From Spirometra erinaceieuropaei (lineage: Eukaryota > Platyhelminthes > Cestoda > Diphyllobothriidea > Diphyllobothriidae), in NCBI GenBank assembly GCA_902702965.1, contig CACRXP010000036.1, positions 1,825,137 to 1,889,136 of the forward strand: DNA of 64,000 bases, given 5' to 3'. The notes below the pieces were generated by a model that ran no database searches, was not told where the DNA came from, and saw only the letters and a list, made by a program, of their open reading frames with translations. Below, piece after piece: positions 22,340 to 33,769 of the stretch (position 1 is its first letter; every line of letters begins with the position of its first letter). Made by a program: the position numbers and the translations under genes.

Positions 22340-22800
22340 CACGGACCAATCACATTAGAGGGGAAAAGCCTATGACGAGGCGCCATCGTCATTCTTACGT
22401 GACCTCCAGTGATTGGTTGGTTCATGTCCTTGGAAGTGTAGGTTACTGACCTAGTTCTTGCCTGCTCGCTTTTTGTCTACTTGTTTGTGATTGTCCTTAT
22501 TGTGTGCTAAATACCGTTCTGTTGGACTTACCTGCTCGGCGCTCACATACTTCGGCAACCACTTCGCACGGGAAAGCTGCATTTCGTCTCTCTACACTTT
22601 CCCCATCCCCCCTTCCCCTCTTCAAGTCTTACGGCGTAAGCGACAGCAAGCTGATAGGCGGCCAAAGCTAAATTTGCTCGTCCTTCCACTAAAACCCGTG
22701 ACCCATAGTGGAAAACAGCAGCCGTCTGGGATAACCAGGCAACCCTATTTACGGAGAGCACTGCTCACCCACGCGAGGGGAAGGGGCTAGAAAAGGTGTC
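22340..22800 (+). repeat. Likely 5' untranslated fragment of the finger-type LINE
   Basis: Words such as AGCCGTCTGGGAT, then CCCTATTTA, then ACGCGAGGGGAAGG recur in the same order at 52350-52440, just upstream of the endonuclease of the LINE at 52570. Pyrimidine-rich blocks resemble 59870-60130. There is no coding evidence. Confidence 0.45.
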
Positions 22801-23310
22801 ATAAACACATTGTGAGTGGTGCCCGGTGTCGTCGGAAACCGCATTGACCTTTCGGCAGGACTCCTTGTTCTAGGTGTCTGTTGAGATGATTGAGGAGGAT
22901 AAAGGCAAAAATTTTTTCGGCGGTGTTGAGCAGCGAGTTTCATCCGTGGTTGCCGCAGAATTGGCGGTTCCCTTTCTGATTGTAGAGATGGGCGACGGTT
23001 GCCTCCTTGAGATCCTGAAGGACTTGCTCGAAGCGCCACATCTCCTGAAACAGCGTCATTAGTTGGTCCATCAGGTGAAGGCCTCCGTGCTTGTAGATTT
23101 CAGTTGGGATTGCGTCGGAGCATGGTGCTTTGCCGCTGGAGAGTTGTTGCACAGCACGGAGAGTTTCTGGGAGGGAGGGAGGGTGGGTGGGAAATCTAGG
23201 TGGAGGTAAATTTCCACTTGGAGGAGCCAGTAGATGACGACGTCGGAGATTGTAGAGGAGCGGTTGAGGACGTTTCTGAACTGCTCGGCCCAGCGCTGAT
23301 GGACATCTAT
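22800..23310 (-). pseudogene. Finger-type LINE, N-terminal RT fragment
   Basis: Minus frames encode QRWAEQFRNVLNRSSTISD (23300-23240), then QQLSSGKAPCSDAIPTEIYKHGG (23152-23085) and ATVAHLYNQKGNRQ, the fingers/palm entry of RT. The frame breaks downstream, with RSPAERSMRF-like remains to about 22830. It is a short orphan fragment. Confidence 0.7.
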
Positions 23311-23389
23311 CGTGATGAGCAGCCCGGAACAGGCATCGACTACAGGGCTGATGGGCACATTCTCGATAGCCGGCAAATGAAGGCTCCGA

Positions 23390-24690
23390 CGTCGACCTGG
23401 TCAGTCACCTGTGAATCCAGCGTCCAGGGACGGATGAACCAGTGACCTGAGCACCAACATACATCATACTCATTCGCCTTAACTGCCCTCACTGCTATCG
23501 CCCTCTTGTCTGCCTCATTGGCCGGATAGGCCACATGCGCATCCATGAGAATCTGCGAGAGACAACCGTCAGCTATACCACATCATCACACCTTTCCCAA
23601 CCAACACCTTTGTAGAGGCACAGCAGTGAGAATGTGTGTAGTCCGTGAGCTACAATTATCAAGTCAAACCCCATGTTGGGAGGAGAAGATGGAAGACACC
23701 AGAATGAGGAGTCCATTGTGCTCAGAATCCGGAGTTGTCCTCTCAGGCGACAGTGGCCACTGGCGAAGCCACGGCTGATGTTGACTGCGTTCAGCCATGC
23801 CTGAGAGTCTCTGAGACAGTGGTGGCAACCGCTTTTGTAGGCTCGTGGGCCAAGCTCAATGGGTGTCCAGGCAGTGTGTGTTGCATTTGCCGAGGGGTGG
23901 TGTCCCAGTGGCTTAGATTACGTTTGCAGGGGAAAGGTGCGTTCAAGTGGCCTCATGGGCAGCTGCGGCTGTGCGGACGCAGTTATGCCCGAGCTGTTGG
24001 TCGTGTGGCTTCAGGTGAGCGCGTCTGGGACTGCTCACTGCGAAGGGGTGGATGACCTTGGAGCAGCGTGGTCTTGAGCAATGACGCCAGACCGGTCATG
24101 ATGGCTGCCTGCTACACCTTCAGCAGACAACATCGCCCATCACCACACAGTGAAAGCAGTCAATCGATGCCTCTTACTTAGATGGGAAGTGTTCTTATCG
24201 GCTCCTTCTCCATGCGGCTCCTCTGCTGCATGTGAGACCCGAGTCTGAGACAATCACGATACGTCAAACGCCGTGGCTTCGAAGGCCGCCTAGTGATACC
24301 TTGACTCAGTCCACGCGGTCTGCCCAGCTGTGTGAGTATTTGTGTGGGTTGGCGGACTGGTGGTCTGAGAGTCAGGTCGCCACGGTTCCTTCTCAGCGTG
24401 ACCTGTAGCACTCTCATGCATGTGAGGAGCATGTGTGTATATGAGTAGTCCCACCCAGTCGAAGACTGATTGCCTGCACAGTCTTGGAAGAGTGATGGTC
24501 CGGCTAAACGCAGTACCAGGTGTCACCCTTCTGGGAATCAAGGATTGTGAGCGTCTGTTATGTCATGATCAGTAAAACATGGCCCTCGCAGTCTGGTGTA
24601 CACTGGCATTTTTATGGAACCTGATTGCATGCCGTTAGATGTGTTTGCGCTCTCGTTGTTATCCTATGTGACCATGTCGTCTTTCTGACC
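23390..24690 (+). repeat. Dispersed repeat, copy 2 (arm of a large inverted repeat)
   Basis: The stretch is inverse to 1-1250. The first 180 bp include a degenerate C2H2 finger (LNCPHCYRPLVCLIGRIGHMRIHENLR at 23475-23560, split by frame changes), matching the finger tail at 1060-1250. The remainder is non-coding. The two arms lie about 22 kb apart. Confidence 0.75.
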
Positions 24691-24739
24691 CGCTGTGGTG
24701 CAGTTGTTGGCTAAGATGCTGGTCAAGTGTTCGTTGTAA

Positions 24740-24850
24740 ACCAGGGGGTGCAGTGGTACGCCTGGGTATGGGTCCGGCCGTGCCAGAAACCTGCACCCTC
24801 CCTTACCTCCGGTCTTCTTGACTATGTCTTGACACCGAACTCAGGCGGAA
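24740..24850 (-). repeat. Fragment of the GC-rich dispersed repeat
   Basis: It shares CAGGGGGTGCAGTGGTACGC and ACCTCCGGTCTTCTTGACT-type words with 5070-5170. It ends at the trinucleotide array. Confidence 0.6.
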
Positions 24851-24853
24851 AAG

Positions 24854-24905
24854 GATGATGATGATGATGAGGAGGAGGAGGAGGAGGAGGAGGAGGAGGA
24901 GGAGA
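24854..24905 (+). repeat. Trinucleotide microsatellite (GAT)n(GAG)n
   Basis: About five GAT units pass into about eleven GAG units. The array is simple and not in any supported gene. Confidence 0.95.
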
Positions 24906-25212
24906 GAATGCGGTAGATGCTGCGCAGATTTACTTTCACTATAAATAATTCACGGGACTACGGTCGAATTATCATCGGTATTTAAGTGCACATACAATCT
25001 TAACTGTTTTGGCACATTTGTTTTGCTCCTCGTCTGACGGCGACCTGTGGAGCCGACGTCAAAAATCTACGAAAGTCTCTTTTCCCGTAAAACATATCTG
25101 ACACCAACTTGTATTTCTTTGGAATATCTACTTTCCAATACATACGTATATTTAATATCTGACGTAGTGTGCATTCCGAGATGATATGATGAAGGAGAAG
25201 GCTGTTCGTAAA

Positions 25213-27100
25213 ATAAAGTTGTACTCGGGACTTTACAAGTCGCTGGCATCAACCCCTCGTCAGGTGAAATAAACATGAGGAAGTGAGGTTGTCAGACTAA
25301 ATTAGTTGACACGACGGGGCAGACAGTGAGAGACACAACTGGTGTGTGCAAAGGGTGGGCACATAATTGCCCACCCCTTTTGGGACGGGGATGGGAGAAC
25401 TGGCACGACTCCCTATTCCGGAGGTAAAAGAGAGTAGAGATTCACTGGGACCGTATACGGCTGGATTAGTGGTCATCGATGCGTGATGGCGGCGGGAGTC
25501 AGTACGCCGGTGTCGGAGGCGTGATTCGCCGTGTCTGGGGAAGGGGTCCGCGAGACAGGGAAATTCTACATAGATTAGCGGCCTTAACTAGGGCGCAAGT
25601 CAGTGAACAGCGTACTCACCTCTTCGTAATGAGCGCCCAGATCAATATGGCGATTGATGCTGGCCGTGGTAAAGTGCCAAGCTTCAAGGAACTCCCGCAA
25701 CTGTTTGGTTTTAGCCATGGCGGTTACTTCATTACCGTCCCAACTTAAGCGGTGGTCACACTCAGGAGCGTGTGCAAACCGGAGTGATGAGGGGTTACGT
25801 CGACGAATGGCAAGCTTATGCTTATTGGCATGAGTTACAAAACATCGGCCTATATGGCCAACGGGAACTGGCATTGCTTAGTTGCTCTTTAGGTATGGAG
25901 TCCTTTACTCGACATAGTGTTGAGCGTAGGGAGGAGGCCCGCTCGTGGATGATGGAGGTGCCAAGACGGTTTAACTGTCGGGAGATTTTTCAAAAATTCC
26001 ACGCATGTAAAGCGGGGAATAGAATTTCGGTGGTATTAAACCTCCATTATAATCGAGGCTTTGTGGCACTCTCCTGCGTCTAAGGCAATTTTTTACAAAG
26101 CTGGTCAGGTATCCATTGAGCCGGAATAACTGATATAAATGTGCTAGTTCTTTCTGAAGTAGGTCATCGTTGCCGCAATAACGGAAGGCCCGATGGAAGA
26201 GTTCGAACGTAGCTGCAAGGTGGTTGCTTTCCTATTTAGGGATGATTTCTGCGTTACAGCTTTTTCGGTGGGTGCGTATCCGCCATCACTGGGTCTATGT
26301 ATACTCACGTCTAGAAATGGGAGGGTATGTCCTGCTGCCTCTTCCCAAGTAAACTGTATAGCTCGGCAGAGACCATTCAGACTGCTACAATTGCTCAACT
26401 TCACAGGTCTGTATGGTAAAGAATGTGCCATCTGTGTAGCGGATCCACATTTTTGATTTGAACGTTTGCACAGCTTCCTCTTCTAGTCGCTGTAGGACTG
26501 GTTCCGCGAATATCCGCGCCATTGGCGAGCCCAGTGGGGCGTCCTTAAATTGTTCGTAGTGCTTGCCATCAAACAGACCATAGTTCTTTTGACAGAGCCT
26601 TAGCATGTCTAAAACGTGTTGTGCTGGAATGCCAATAGGATTTTTTTCTAGACGTCAAGCTACGTTCTCAGTTGCCAAGTCATGCGGTACTGAGGAAAAC
26701 AAGGCAACAACGTCGAAGAGTAGAAGCATTCGTCAGGATTCATTTTATGGCCTTTGGTCTTCTTTAGGAAGGCCTAAGAGTTTTAACGCTGTATTGCGAT
26801 CCGTCAGTGAGGTGCTTTAGGTGTCTGTATAACCATCTGGCAAGAATGTAAGTGGGGATCCAATGATTAACACCATGATCCTCAGTGTTGCATCTGCCTT
26901 GTGCATACATATGTGCGACACGAGGATCACTGAGGGTCCTAAATTTGGAGCTTATGAGTTTCAATGCAACAAGTTCATTCACTTTCTTCCTTACAGCCGC
27001 GGCCTGCATTTTATTGGTTCAAGCGAGAGGTGTCTGGGCTTCCCTGTTTTCCTCGTTGAGTCAAAATAAATTATTCGAACTTTGCCAAAACGCCTTTTAT
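25213..27100 (-). mobile_element. Penelope-like element, copy c (RT plus endonuclease), decayed
   Basis: Minus strand order: RT entry with VNELVALKLISSKFRTLSDPR and TYILARWLYRHLKHLTDGSQ (27009-26790); palm/thumb with YEQFKDAPLGSPMARIF and LQRLEEEAVQ (26560-26470), then WIRYTDGTFF (26450-26420), where the catalytic YVDD-type box has become YTDG; a FLDVSIHR block (26310); and the endonuclease C-terminal half with NKHKLAIRRRNP and EAWHFTTASINRHIDLG (25820-25620). The GIY-YIG N-terminal half is not clear. A hammerhead-like motif closes the 3' end at 25229-25263. The RT lacks a catalytic Asp, so it is dead. Confidence 0.75.
25229..25263 (-). ncRNA. Hammerhead-ribozyme-like motif, PLE copy c
   Basis: Minus strand: CTGACGA, stem GGGTTG..CGACTTG, then TAAAGTC, followed by CCGAGTACAACTTTATTTTA. 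G12 is changed to U, so it is probably inactive. Confidence 0.4.
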
Positions 27101-27239
27101 ATATGTGGACGCGGTAGACATCTGGTGGATTCTAGATTAGCTGCTTAGGAAATCCTGCATTGGAAATCAGCTTACTGTATCATATTTGGTGGATTCCATA
27201 CGTTGCAGTAGGTTGGATGAGTAACTTGACCATAAATGT

Positions 27240-27390
27240 GATTAAACGGGGCTCCCTAAAGGGCAGCGTAGCTCAGGTGGTTAGAGCGTTGGCTGTACTC
27301 AAGGCTTCACCCTTCTGTCGTGGGTCACAATCCCACCGAGGTCGTCCACTTTTTCACATTTAAGTCGAAATAAACTAACTTTCATTGTTT
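27240..27390 (+). repeat. tRNA-derived SINE
   Basis: A tRNA-like head starts at 27261. Box A is TAGCTCAGGTGG (27269-27280) and a weak box B is GGTCACAATCC (27323-27333). The tail CACTTTTTCACATTTAAGTCG matches the tail of the inverted copy at 50185-50300. The stems do not fold as a tRNA, so it is a SINE remnant. Confidence 0.65.
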
Positions 27391-27599
27391 GAATTCTCGA
27401 ATTTCTTAGAGAAAGGTATTGTCAACGCTACGGCTGTTCAAGCAACAAAAGCAACCATCTGACGAACCTTTCTATGCGTGAAGAGCGAATCTGACCTTTC
27501 CGAAAGACAGCCGAAAAAATCATCAGTTTCAGGTGGTCCACCAATCCGAAACTGTCTTACGCACCCTTTTCCGACAGTTCAACCGCCTTTATCGACAAT

Positions 27600-28030
27600 T
27601 TCCACCTTGTGGTCCATAGCAAGGTGGACGTAGGGACGGTGACATGTGCATGAGTTAGTTAGATGAGTTACTTGCGCGGCATCTACCGCGCTCTCTCCTC
27701 CCTCCCCACCTGGACCCGGTGTCAAGACAGAGTCAAAAAGACAGGAGGCGGGAGAGGGCACAGTGAATGACAAGGCTGAACAGCCCATCTGCGTGTACCA
27801 CAAACGACCCGGCTTCCGAACAATGGACCAGGGTTTCCACAAACAAGAAAGTGGCGGCTAGAATCACAAATGAGTTGGAATGCCATTGAGGTCACATTAA
27901 GAAAGGGTCATTGCAGTCTGACTCTCCGCACTGAGAGGACCGAGTTATACCGTCAGTTGGCGGCCTTCCAAGTCACGACTTTTAGAGCACCGATATAGTT
28001 TGAAAACGCGCCGGATCGTTTAAAGCGAGA
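27600..28030 (+). repeat. GC-rich dispersed repeat fragment
   Basis: The order GCATCTACCGCGCTCTCTCC, GACCCGGTGTCAAGAC, CATTGAGGTCACATTAAGAAAG matches 17160-17460. It is non-coding. Confidence 0.65.
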
Positions 28031-28039
28031 AATTAACGT

Positions 28040-28640
28040 CGAGTGGTGTGGGAACGACGACCTTGTAGCGGCACAACAGTGAGAATAAGTGCTCTGAGAG
28101 CTACAACCACGAGGTCGAATCTTAAGTCGTAAGGAGAAGACGGAAGGCACCAGAATGGGGGGTTTATTGTGCACAGAAACCGGAGTTGCCCCTCAGGCGG
28201 CAGTGGCCACTGGCGAAGCCAGGACTGGTGTTGACTGCGTCCAGTTATGCCTGAAAGTTTTTCTCTCAGGCAGCAGTGGCCACCGGCGAAGGAAGGGCTG
28301 GTGTTGACTGCGTCCAGTCATGCCTGGGAGTCCCCGAGACAGTGGTGACAGCTTCTTTTGTAGGCTCGTGGGCCAAGCTCAAGTGGTCGCCAGTCGCGTG
28401 TGTTGCATTTGCCGAGGGGTGGTGTCCCAGTGGCTTGTTTTGCTGGTTGCAGGGGGCGGCGCGTTCAAGTAGCGCATGCGTAGTCGCGACGCTGTGTGGA
28501 CGTAATTGTGTCCGAGCTGAAGTCGGTCAAGTGGCTTCAGGTCAGGTCGTCTGGAACGGCTCGCTGCAAGGGGTGAATAACCTTGAGGTGGCGAGGTCTT
28601 CAACAATGACGCCAGACCAGTCATGATGGGTGTCCACTTC
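28040..28640 (+). repeat. Dispersed repeat, copy 3, with internal 73-bp duplication
   Basis: It matches 23640-24110 in the same orientation. Within it 28192-28264 and 28265-28337 are tandem copies (both start CTCAGGC and contain GGTGTTGACTGCGTCCAGT) with about 12 percent differences. The single-copy state is seen at 23745-23815. Confidence 0.75.
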
Positions 28641-29319
28641 AGCTCCCCGCCAGATACAGAACGAAGTGATGGTGTCGATCGTGAGACAGACGATGAAATG
28701 TGTGAAATTATCCAGTGCACATGCGGGTTTGAGAGTGTGTGTCGATGATGACAGAAGTGGCTCGGACTGCGTACCACGGGGATGCTGCGACCTGTACAGA
28801 GGTGCAGTTGAGGCATCAACACTGAGTGTGCTGGCGTGGTCTCGTCAACGTGTGCCGGTGAGTTGGCAGGTTGGTATGCGACGGAAGAACGTTTCGGACA
28901 CAAGGCATCTCAGTGAGTGCTGAGTCGGACGAATGCGTCAGTGAAATAGGGTCATTGTCATTCAGACACCAAAATTGGGATAAAATGCTGTGGCGAAAGT
29001 GTGAAAGTCCATCGCTGTATAAAGGGAAGCATGTTGAATGTATGGAAGTAACTTACGAATGATGGTTTCGTCGTTAATGGGAGGAAAAATGTCTTGGGCA
29101 AAAGAGATGATGTTCAGATGGCAACACATTTGTAGGACTGCTCCACAGAGTTTGACTGGGGTTTGACCAGGACTTATATGGCTGATCTTTGTAGACAACA
29201 TCCATCTCGAATCGCGACAGGGTAACGTCATTGTGTTTTCCTATCCATGGGCACGATGAGTGACACAGGAAAAGCAGCAGGGCAAGGTCGAGTGGGAATT
29301 CTGTGATGGTTGGGTTCAG

Positions 29320-29480
29320 CTACGTGTGGACGTAATTGTGTCCGAGCTGAAGTCGGTCGAGCGGCTTCAGGTCAGCTCGTCTGGAACGGCTCGCTGCAAG
29401 GGTGAATAACCTCGAGGCAGCGAGGTCTTGAACAATGACGCCAGACCAATCATGATGGCTGCCCACTACAACCTCTTAGT
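29320..29480 (+). repeat. Dispersed repeat, copy 4 (end only)
   Basis: GTGTGGACGTAATTGTGTCC through GACGCCAGACCAATCATGAT repeats 28494-28630 nearly identically, which suggests a recent local duplication. Confidence 0.75.
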
Positions 29481-30010
29481 CGACCTCACTCTGTCTTCTC
29501 TCCCAGGCACCAGTACACTGTCCGAGCCGGCCAGTCCTCTGATGCAGGGATCAGACAGAAGTGGCCGACGGAACTGAAATACCCGTCTGCGCGTTCCAAA
29601 CATGACCTGATTTTCCACACAACACACCGGTTTTTCACAAAAAGGGATCACGCGGCTGAAATCATACGTGCATGAAAGCCCGTTAGAGCATATTAAGATG
29701 GAACTGCTGAACCTAATTCAGAGTCTACCGGTCGACCGCCCTACACAAACATACTCAGGACCAACTTCAAGGTCCGACTTGTGCCATCAGTTGATAACCT
29801 TACAAACCACGACGTTTAGGGCACCGTGACAATTCTAAGTACGTCTGACTTCCTGTGGTGAATAATGCGCTGAAATGCTATGTAGGTGGAATCCCCAGAG
29901 TCAATCTCACCTTCTCTTCCCGATTCCGCGCACCAGTGGATTGTCCGAACCGGTCTACGAAGTGATACTGAGGTAGGCCCTAATGGCTGACAGAGTCAAA
30001 ACAGCCCATC
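29470..30010 (+). repeat. GC-rich dispersed repeat fragment
   Basis: Related to 17600-17720 (CCGAGCCGG..CAGT, GTCGACCTCACTC) and 27560-28020, diverged. No gene was seen. Confidence 0.5.
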
Positions 30011-30018
30011 TATGCGTG

Positions 30019-32110
30019 TCATACACGACCACGTTTCCACATGACGCTGGTTAGTTGATAAGATCTCAAAAGTGTTAGCGCTACAGCAGTCACACGGAGT
30101 AGGGGCCCAGAATCACGTGAAGGGTGCCTATTTCGTGCCTCTGATGGGTGATATGGGACGATTTCGTGTGTGGCATTTGAGCTGGTGGGGAGATGTGTCT
30201 TGATATTGTGTGGTTTTCGGTGAAAGTGAGGGTAATGACAGGGGTTGGTGCGACATCGAAATTGTCCTTCTCGGTAGTTGGGGTGGGAAGGGTGGGAGTT
30301 GTCGCTGAGGATGTGGCAGCGACCATGGAGGTTGTGGTGTACGTCCGCGTGGGGGCATCGATAGTGTGAGCACGGATGGTGGCGATCTTTGTCGTAGTGA
30401 CCATAGCAGATGTGACGGTGGAAGTTTTTTCGGAGGCCGTAAGTGGGGTTATCGTGTTGTTGTTTCACCGGGCCCGAAGATGTCGGGCAAGGCCGATCTA
30501 GGCGCGGAATGTCCGTTGACAGCGTGGACACGTTGAAAGTGGCAGGGCGTTGAGGTTGAAATTTGAGGATGGGCGTTTGCCACTTGTGAGTTGTTCCTTT
30601 CTTTTTTGCAAGAGCGATGCAGCTGGTTCCGTAAATTGCTACCCATTTCTTCACTGTTTCTCACCAGGCTGGCCAATCATAAGCAAGATTTGAAAATCCT
30701 TGAGGGAGGTTCATAAGGCGTCCTTGCAACATCATTTTTATCTCCTTTGCTGGCAAGCACCCATAACGACGTTGTCATACGAAGTCGCTTGAGTAGGCGC
30801 TCGTCGTCCATCCTCGAGGGGTGGCCACTCCAGAACAGTTGCAGTAGCCCCATCCTGACGCAGACTATGAAGGTTCCTGTCCGTTCCAGGTCTTTCGTGT
30901 CCGCGATCCTGCCTCATCACTTTAGATTTAGTATTCTGCGGAGACAACTGAGATGGAAATGGTACAGCTTTCTGCATTGATTGGTATTGACAATATATGT
31001 CTCCGTTTCGTTGAGCAAGGTCTTCAGGACTGCACTCCTGTTAATCTTGAATTAGGCTTCTGGTAAAGTCCCCGGTACTCCCAGACTTCACGCCTGTATC
31101 CGGTCAAGTTCCTCGCTGGCTTTAGAGATCCGGTGAGCTGGTTTGTCTTCAATTATGACATTCCGGAGGATTTTTCAGCGTAATTATACGAAGTTGTTTA
31201 CGGTGTTAAGCAGAGTTCCCTGTAATTCGTATACGGTGTGCGTTGCAGCAAGAGCAACGGCTTCCCATGTCCATGGTCAGCCCGAAAGTGGCGTAGTTAG
31301 AGGTAAAGATGTTTATCATCCCTTGTTTGACAGCCTCCGTCGTTGCAGCGAGTGCGCAGTCGTCCGCGAACAGGAAGTCGTGGATGCTGGTCTGGGATAC
31401 TCTTCAGCGTGCTGGCATCCATTTAGCGTCGATTAGTCCTCCGACTAACCGGTAGACAACTTTGATTCCCGGTCGCTGCTCATGACAGGGGTTCGTTAAG
31501 AGGGTTGGAACGAGATTGCAACCCTGCTTCTCTCTAGTAGTTACTGCACATGCTTTCATGACCGCCTTATTGTTCGTGACCCACGCCATCATGGCATCGC
31601 ATAGTTGGCATATCGCGTGCGAAACGCTCCTGTCATTCGACTTTTTTGCATGATTTCTCAGAGCTCGTTGAAATTCACTGGGTCGAAGGCCTTCGTCAGG
31701 TCAGCGAAGGTAGTGCAGATATGAGAGGGCATTTCCTGGCGTCTTCATTGTGATTGACAGACGGTGAAAATCGTGTCAATGATTCAGTCGTGTTGTTGGA
31801 AGCCGCACTAGCTTTCCGGGAGAAGTCCATGTGCTCGATGGTCGTTGGGAGGATTGAGAAGAATGCGAGTGAAAAATCTTCCGGCAGTATTAAACAGCGC
31901 GATTCGTATGTGAATAACATAGAATTGTCTGTTTTCTTTCAGCTTGTAGATATGAGCGATTTTCATGTCCTTGAAATCCTTGGAAACTTTTCCTTGTCCC
32001 CATGTCCTGGATGGGTGGTTGAGGAGTGTCCTGAATTGTTTAGGCCGCCATATGTAGACGGTAACAAGGTCTTTACACGCAAGTCTAGACCAGCCGGTCT
32101 TACTTTGGTC
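30019..32110 (-). pseudogene. Finger-bearing non-LTR retrotransposon, decayed copy
   Basis: Minus strand: RT palm remnants from about 32060 (frames with FSRKASAASNN and, near 31590, a ValThrAsn block followed by KQGCNLVPTLL, the usual 'GVKQGCVLAPTLF' position), then the thumb and connection in several frames (DRGHERPGTDR read out of frame near 30900; the DDERLLKRL region near 30800), then the finger STCPRCQRTFRA-IGLARHLRA (30540-30470), and a long Thr/Pro/His-rich tail to 30019. The open frame at 30019-30654 is mostly this tail out of frame. It is non-functional. Confidence 0.65.
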
Positions 32111-32169
32111 TGTTGAAGAACTAGAGAAAAAAATTACATCTAATACTTCTCCTGTAGCAGCATAGTCTG

Positions 32170-33010
32170 CTATCTAATGCCCAGCATGGATTCAGCAGCG
32201 GCATATGATTCGCGACAAACTTCGTCCACTGTTAACAACGCTGGATTCGAGTAGTTGTTGGCGGGAGTAAGGTGAATATAGAGTATGTCAACGTTAAGAA
32301 AGCATTCGATATTGCGCCACATCGGTTTCTCCTGTATAAAATAACTAGAAAAAGCGTAAGGGGTAAATTCTTGGATAAATTCTACACTTTATAATCGACT
32401 GGCCTCAAGTTAATATTTCAGTGACCAACGGCCAATGGGGCTTTGGTTGAGAATGGAGTCTCCCAAGATTCCATCCTTGGCCCCACTATATCTGTCATAC
32501 ACGTCAATGACTGCGTCACTGAACTAGATTTCGATGTCATGCCTGCTGATGATGTCAAAATTCGGGCGTTTTCAGAAATGGAGCCGACGAAAACGTTTGC
32601 AGACATGCCTATACCAACTTAACCAATGGTCGAATAAATGGTTCTTGCCGTTTAATGTGAAAAAACGTAGCATTCTACGAGTTAGCGGGAGCAGGCCTTC
32701 AAATTATATGGCTTGTCCTCTGAATTACATACCTCTGTAAGAAGTGGGTTCTCAGAAGTACTTGGGGTGTTAATCAACTAAACCATCGTTGCATTACTGG
32801 AAGGTAACCAAGTCCAAAATTCAAGCCCTGTATTTGGTCAAGCGAGTTTTCTCTACCTTTGATGAAGACTACTCTGTAAAGTCTTCAGAACGTTTATGCG
32901 GTCGCAATTTGAGTCCGCCATCCAAGCCTGGAGACCCCGAACCGATAAGGACAGCAGCTTATTCGAGAAAGTGCCGCCAAATCTGTGACATGAGAGGACT
33001 CACTACCCAG
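32170..33010 (+). pseudogene. CR1-like reverse transcriptase fragment
   Basis: Plus frames give QHGFSSG (32186), VNIEYVNVKKAFDIAPHRFLLYK (palm A box, Asp kept in KKAFD), SQDSILGPTISVIHVNDC (32460-32510) and DVMPADDVKI (catalytic ADD kept, Phe changed to Pro). NKWFLPFNVKK and RVSGS follow. Stops interrupt every few dozen codons. It seems a separate insertion from the larger element downstream, since that one begins with its own ORF1-like segment. Confidence 0.65.
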
Positions 33011-33769
33011 TGAGATGGGGTTTTCTAATCTCGCACTGTTTCTTTTAAGTTCCATACGTGTGCAAGGCGGTCTATTACGAGCGTTCCACGTCATGTTCAG
33101 TCAGGAGCTAGAAAGGACCCACCTATATTTCCTTCATATAACCTGAACTGGCCTAGAAACGAAAGTTGTTCCCCAACAAAGGGGCTTAAGCTTGGAAGTA
33201 TCTGCTTGTGGATTTTGTCGTGTCCGCATTCTGTAGATGTCTTATAATTAATTGGGTTGGAAGTTTTCACCTGCATGTTGAAGTGCCGTTCGCCATCATC
33301 GGCCATATTTGGGTGGGTGGGCTAAAGACTTCATGCTAGGCCTATACCTCTTTGTAATCTAACCAACTGACGTACCTAAGTTAGTATCGAACAATGACCC
33401 ACTGTAAGCAAGTAAGTCGCTAGACAAATCTTCCGTCTCTGTCGAAAAAAGGGGAACAAAAAGAAGACAGACGGAGATGGAACTGGTAATCACCTTTCCC
33501 TAAGTTTGACAAATCAGGATCATACAGAGTCTGTCTGCACAAAAATAAAACAGCGATTGACGACTCCAAAAAACACCATAGACAGTAATCGTGTGGGCTT
33601 ACTTTTGTCACAAAAGAGCGCTAGCATCTTGTCCTATATATATATATATTAGGCTATAATGCAAGAAGTCATGTGGGGCAGCCAAATTAGGACGTTAGGT
33701 TGGGTATCACGGACGCAAGCAACTTAGCAACAGACGTGGATACAACCATAGAAGCAGTCTCAGAGTCTG

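Noticed and set aside
27261..27345. Functional tRNA gene
   Set aside because: Box A fits but box B is altered and the anticodon arm region is too long; the tail is shared with another dispersed copy.
30019..30654. Novel His-rich 211-residue protein
   Set aside because: Only low-complexity readings of a Thr/Pro-rich spacer of the finger LINE in a wrong frame; the finger CPRCQRTF is in another frame.
33637..33651. TA microsatellite of note
   Set aside because: Only about seven TA units, ordinary for AT-rich DNA.
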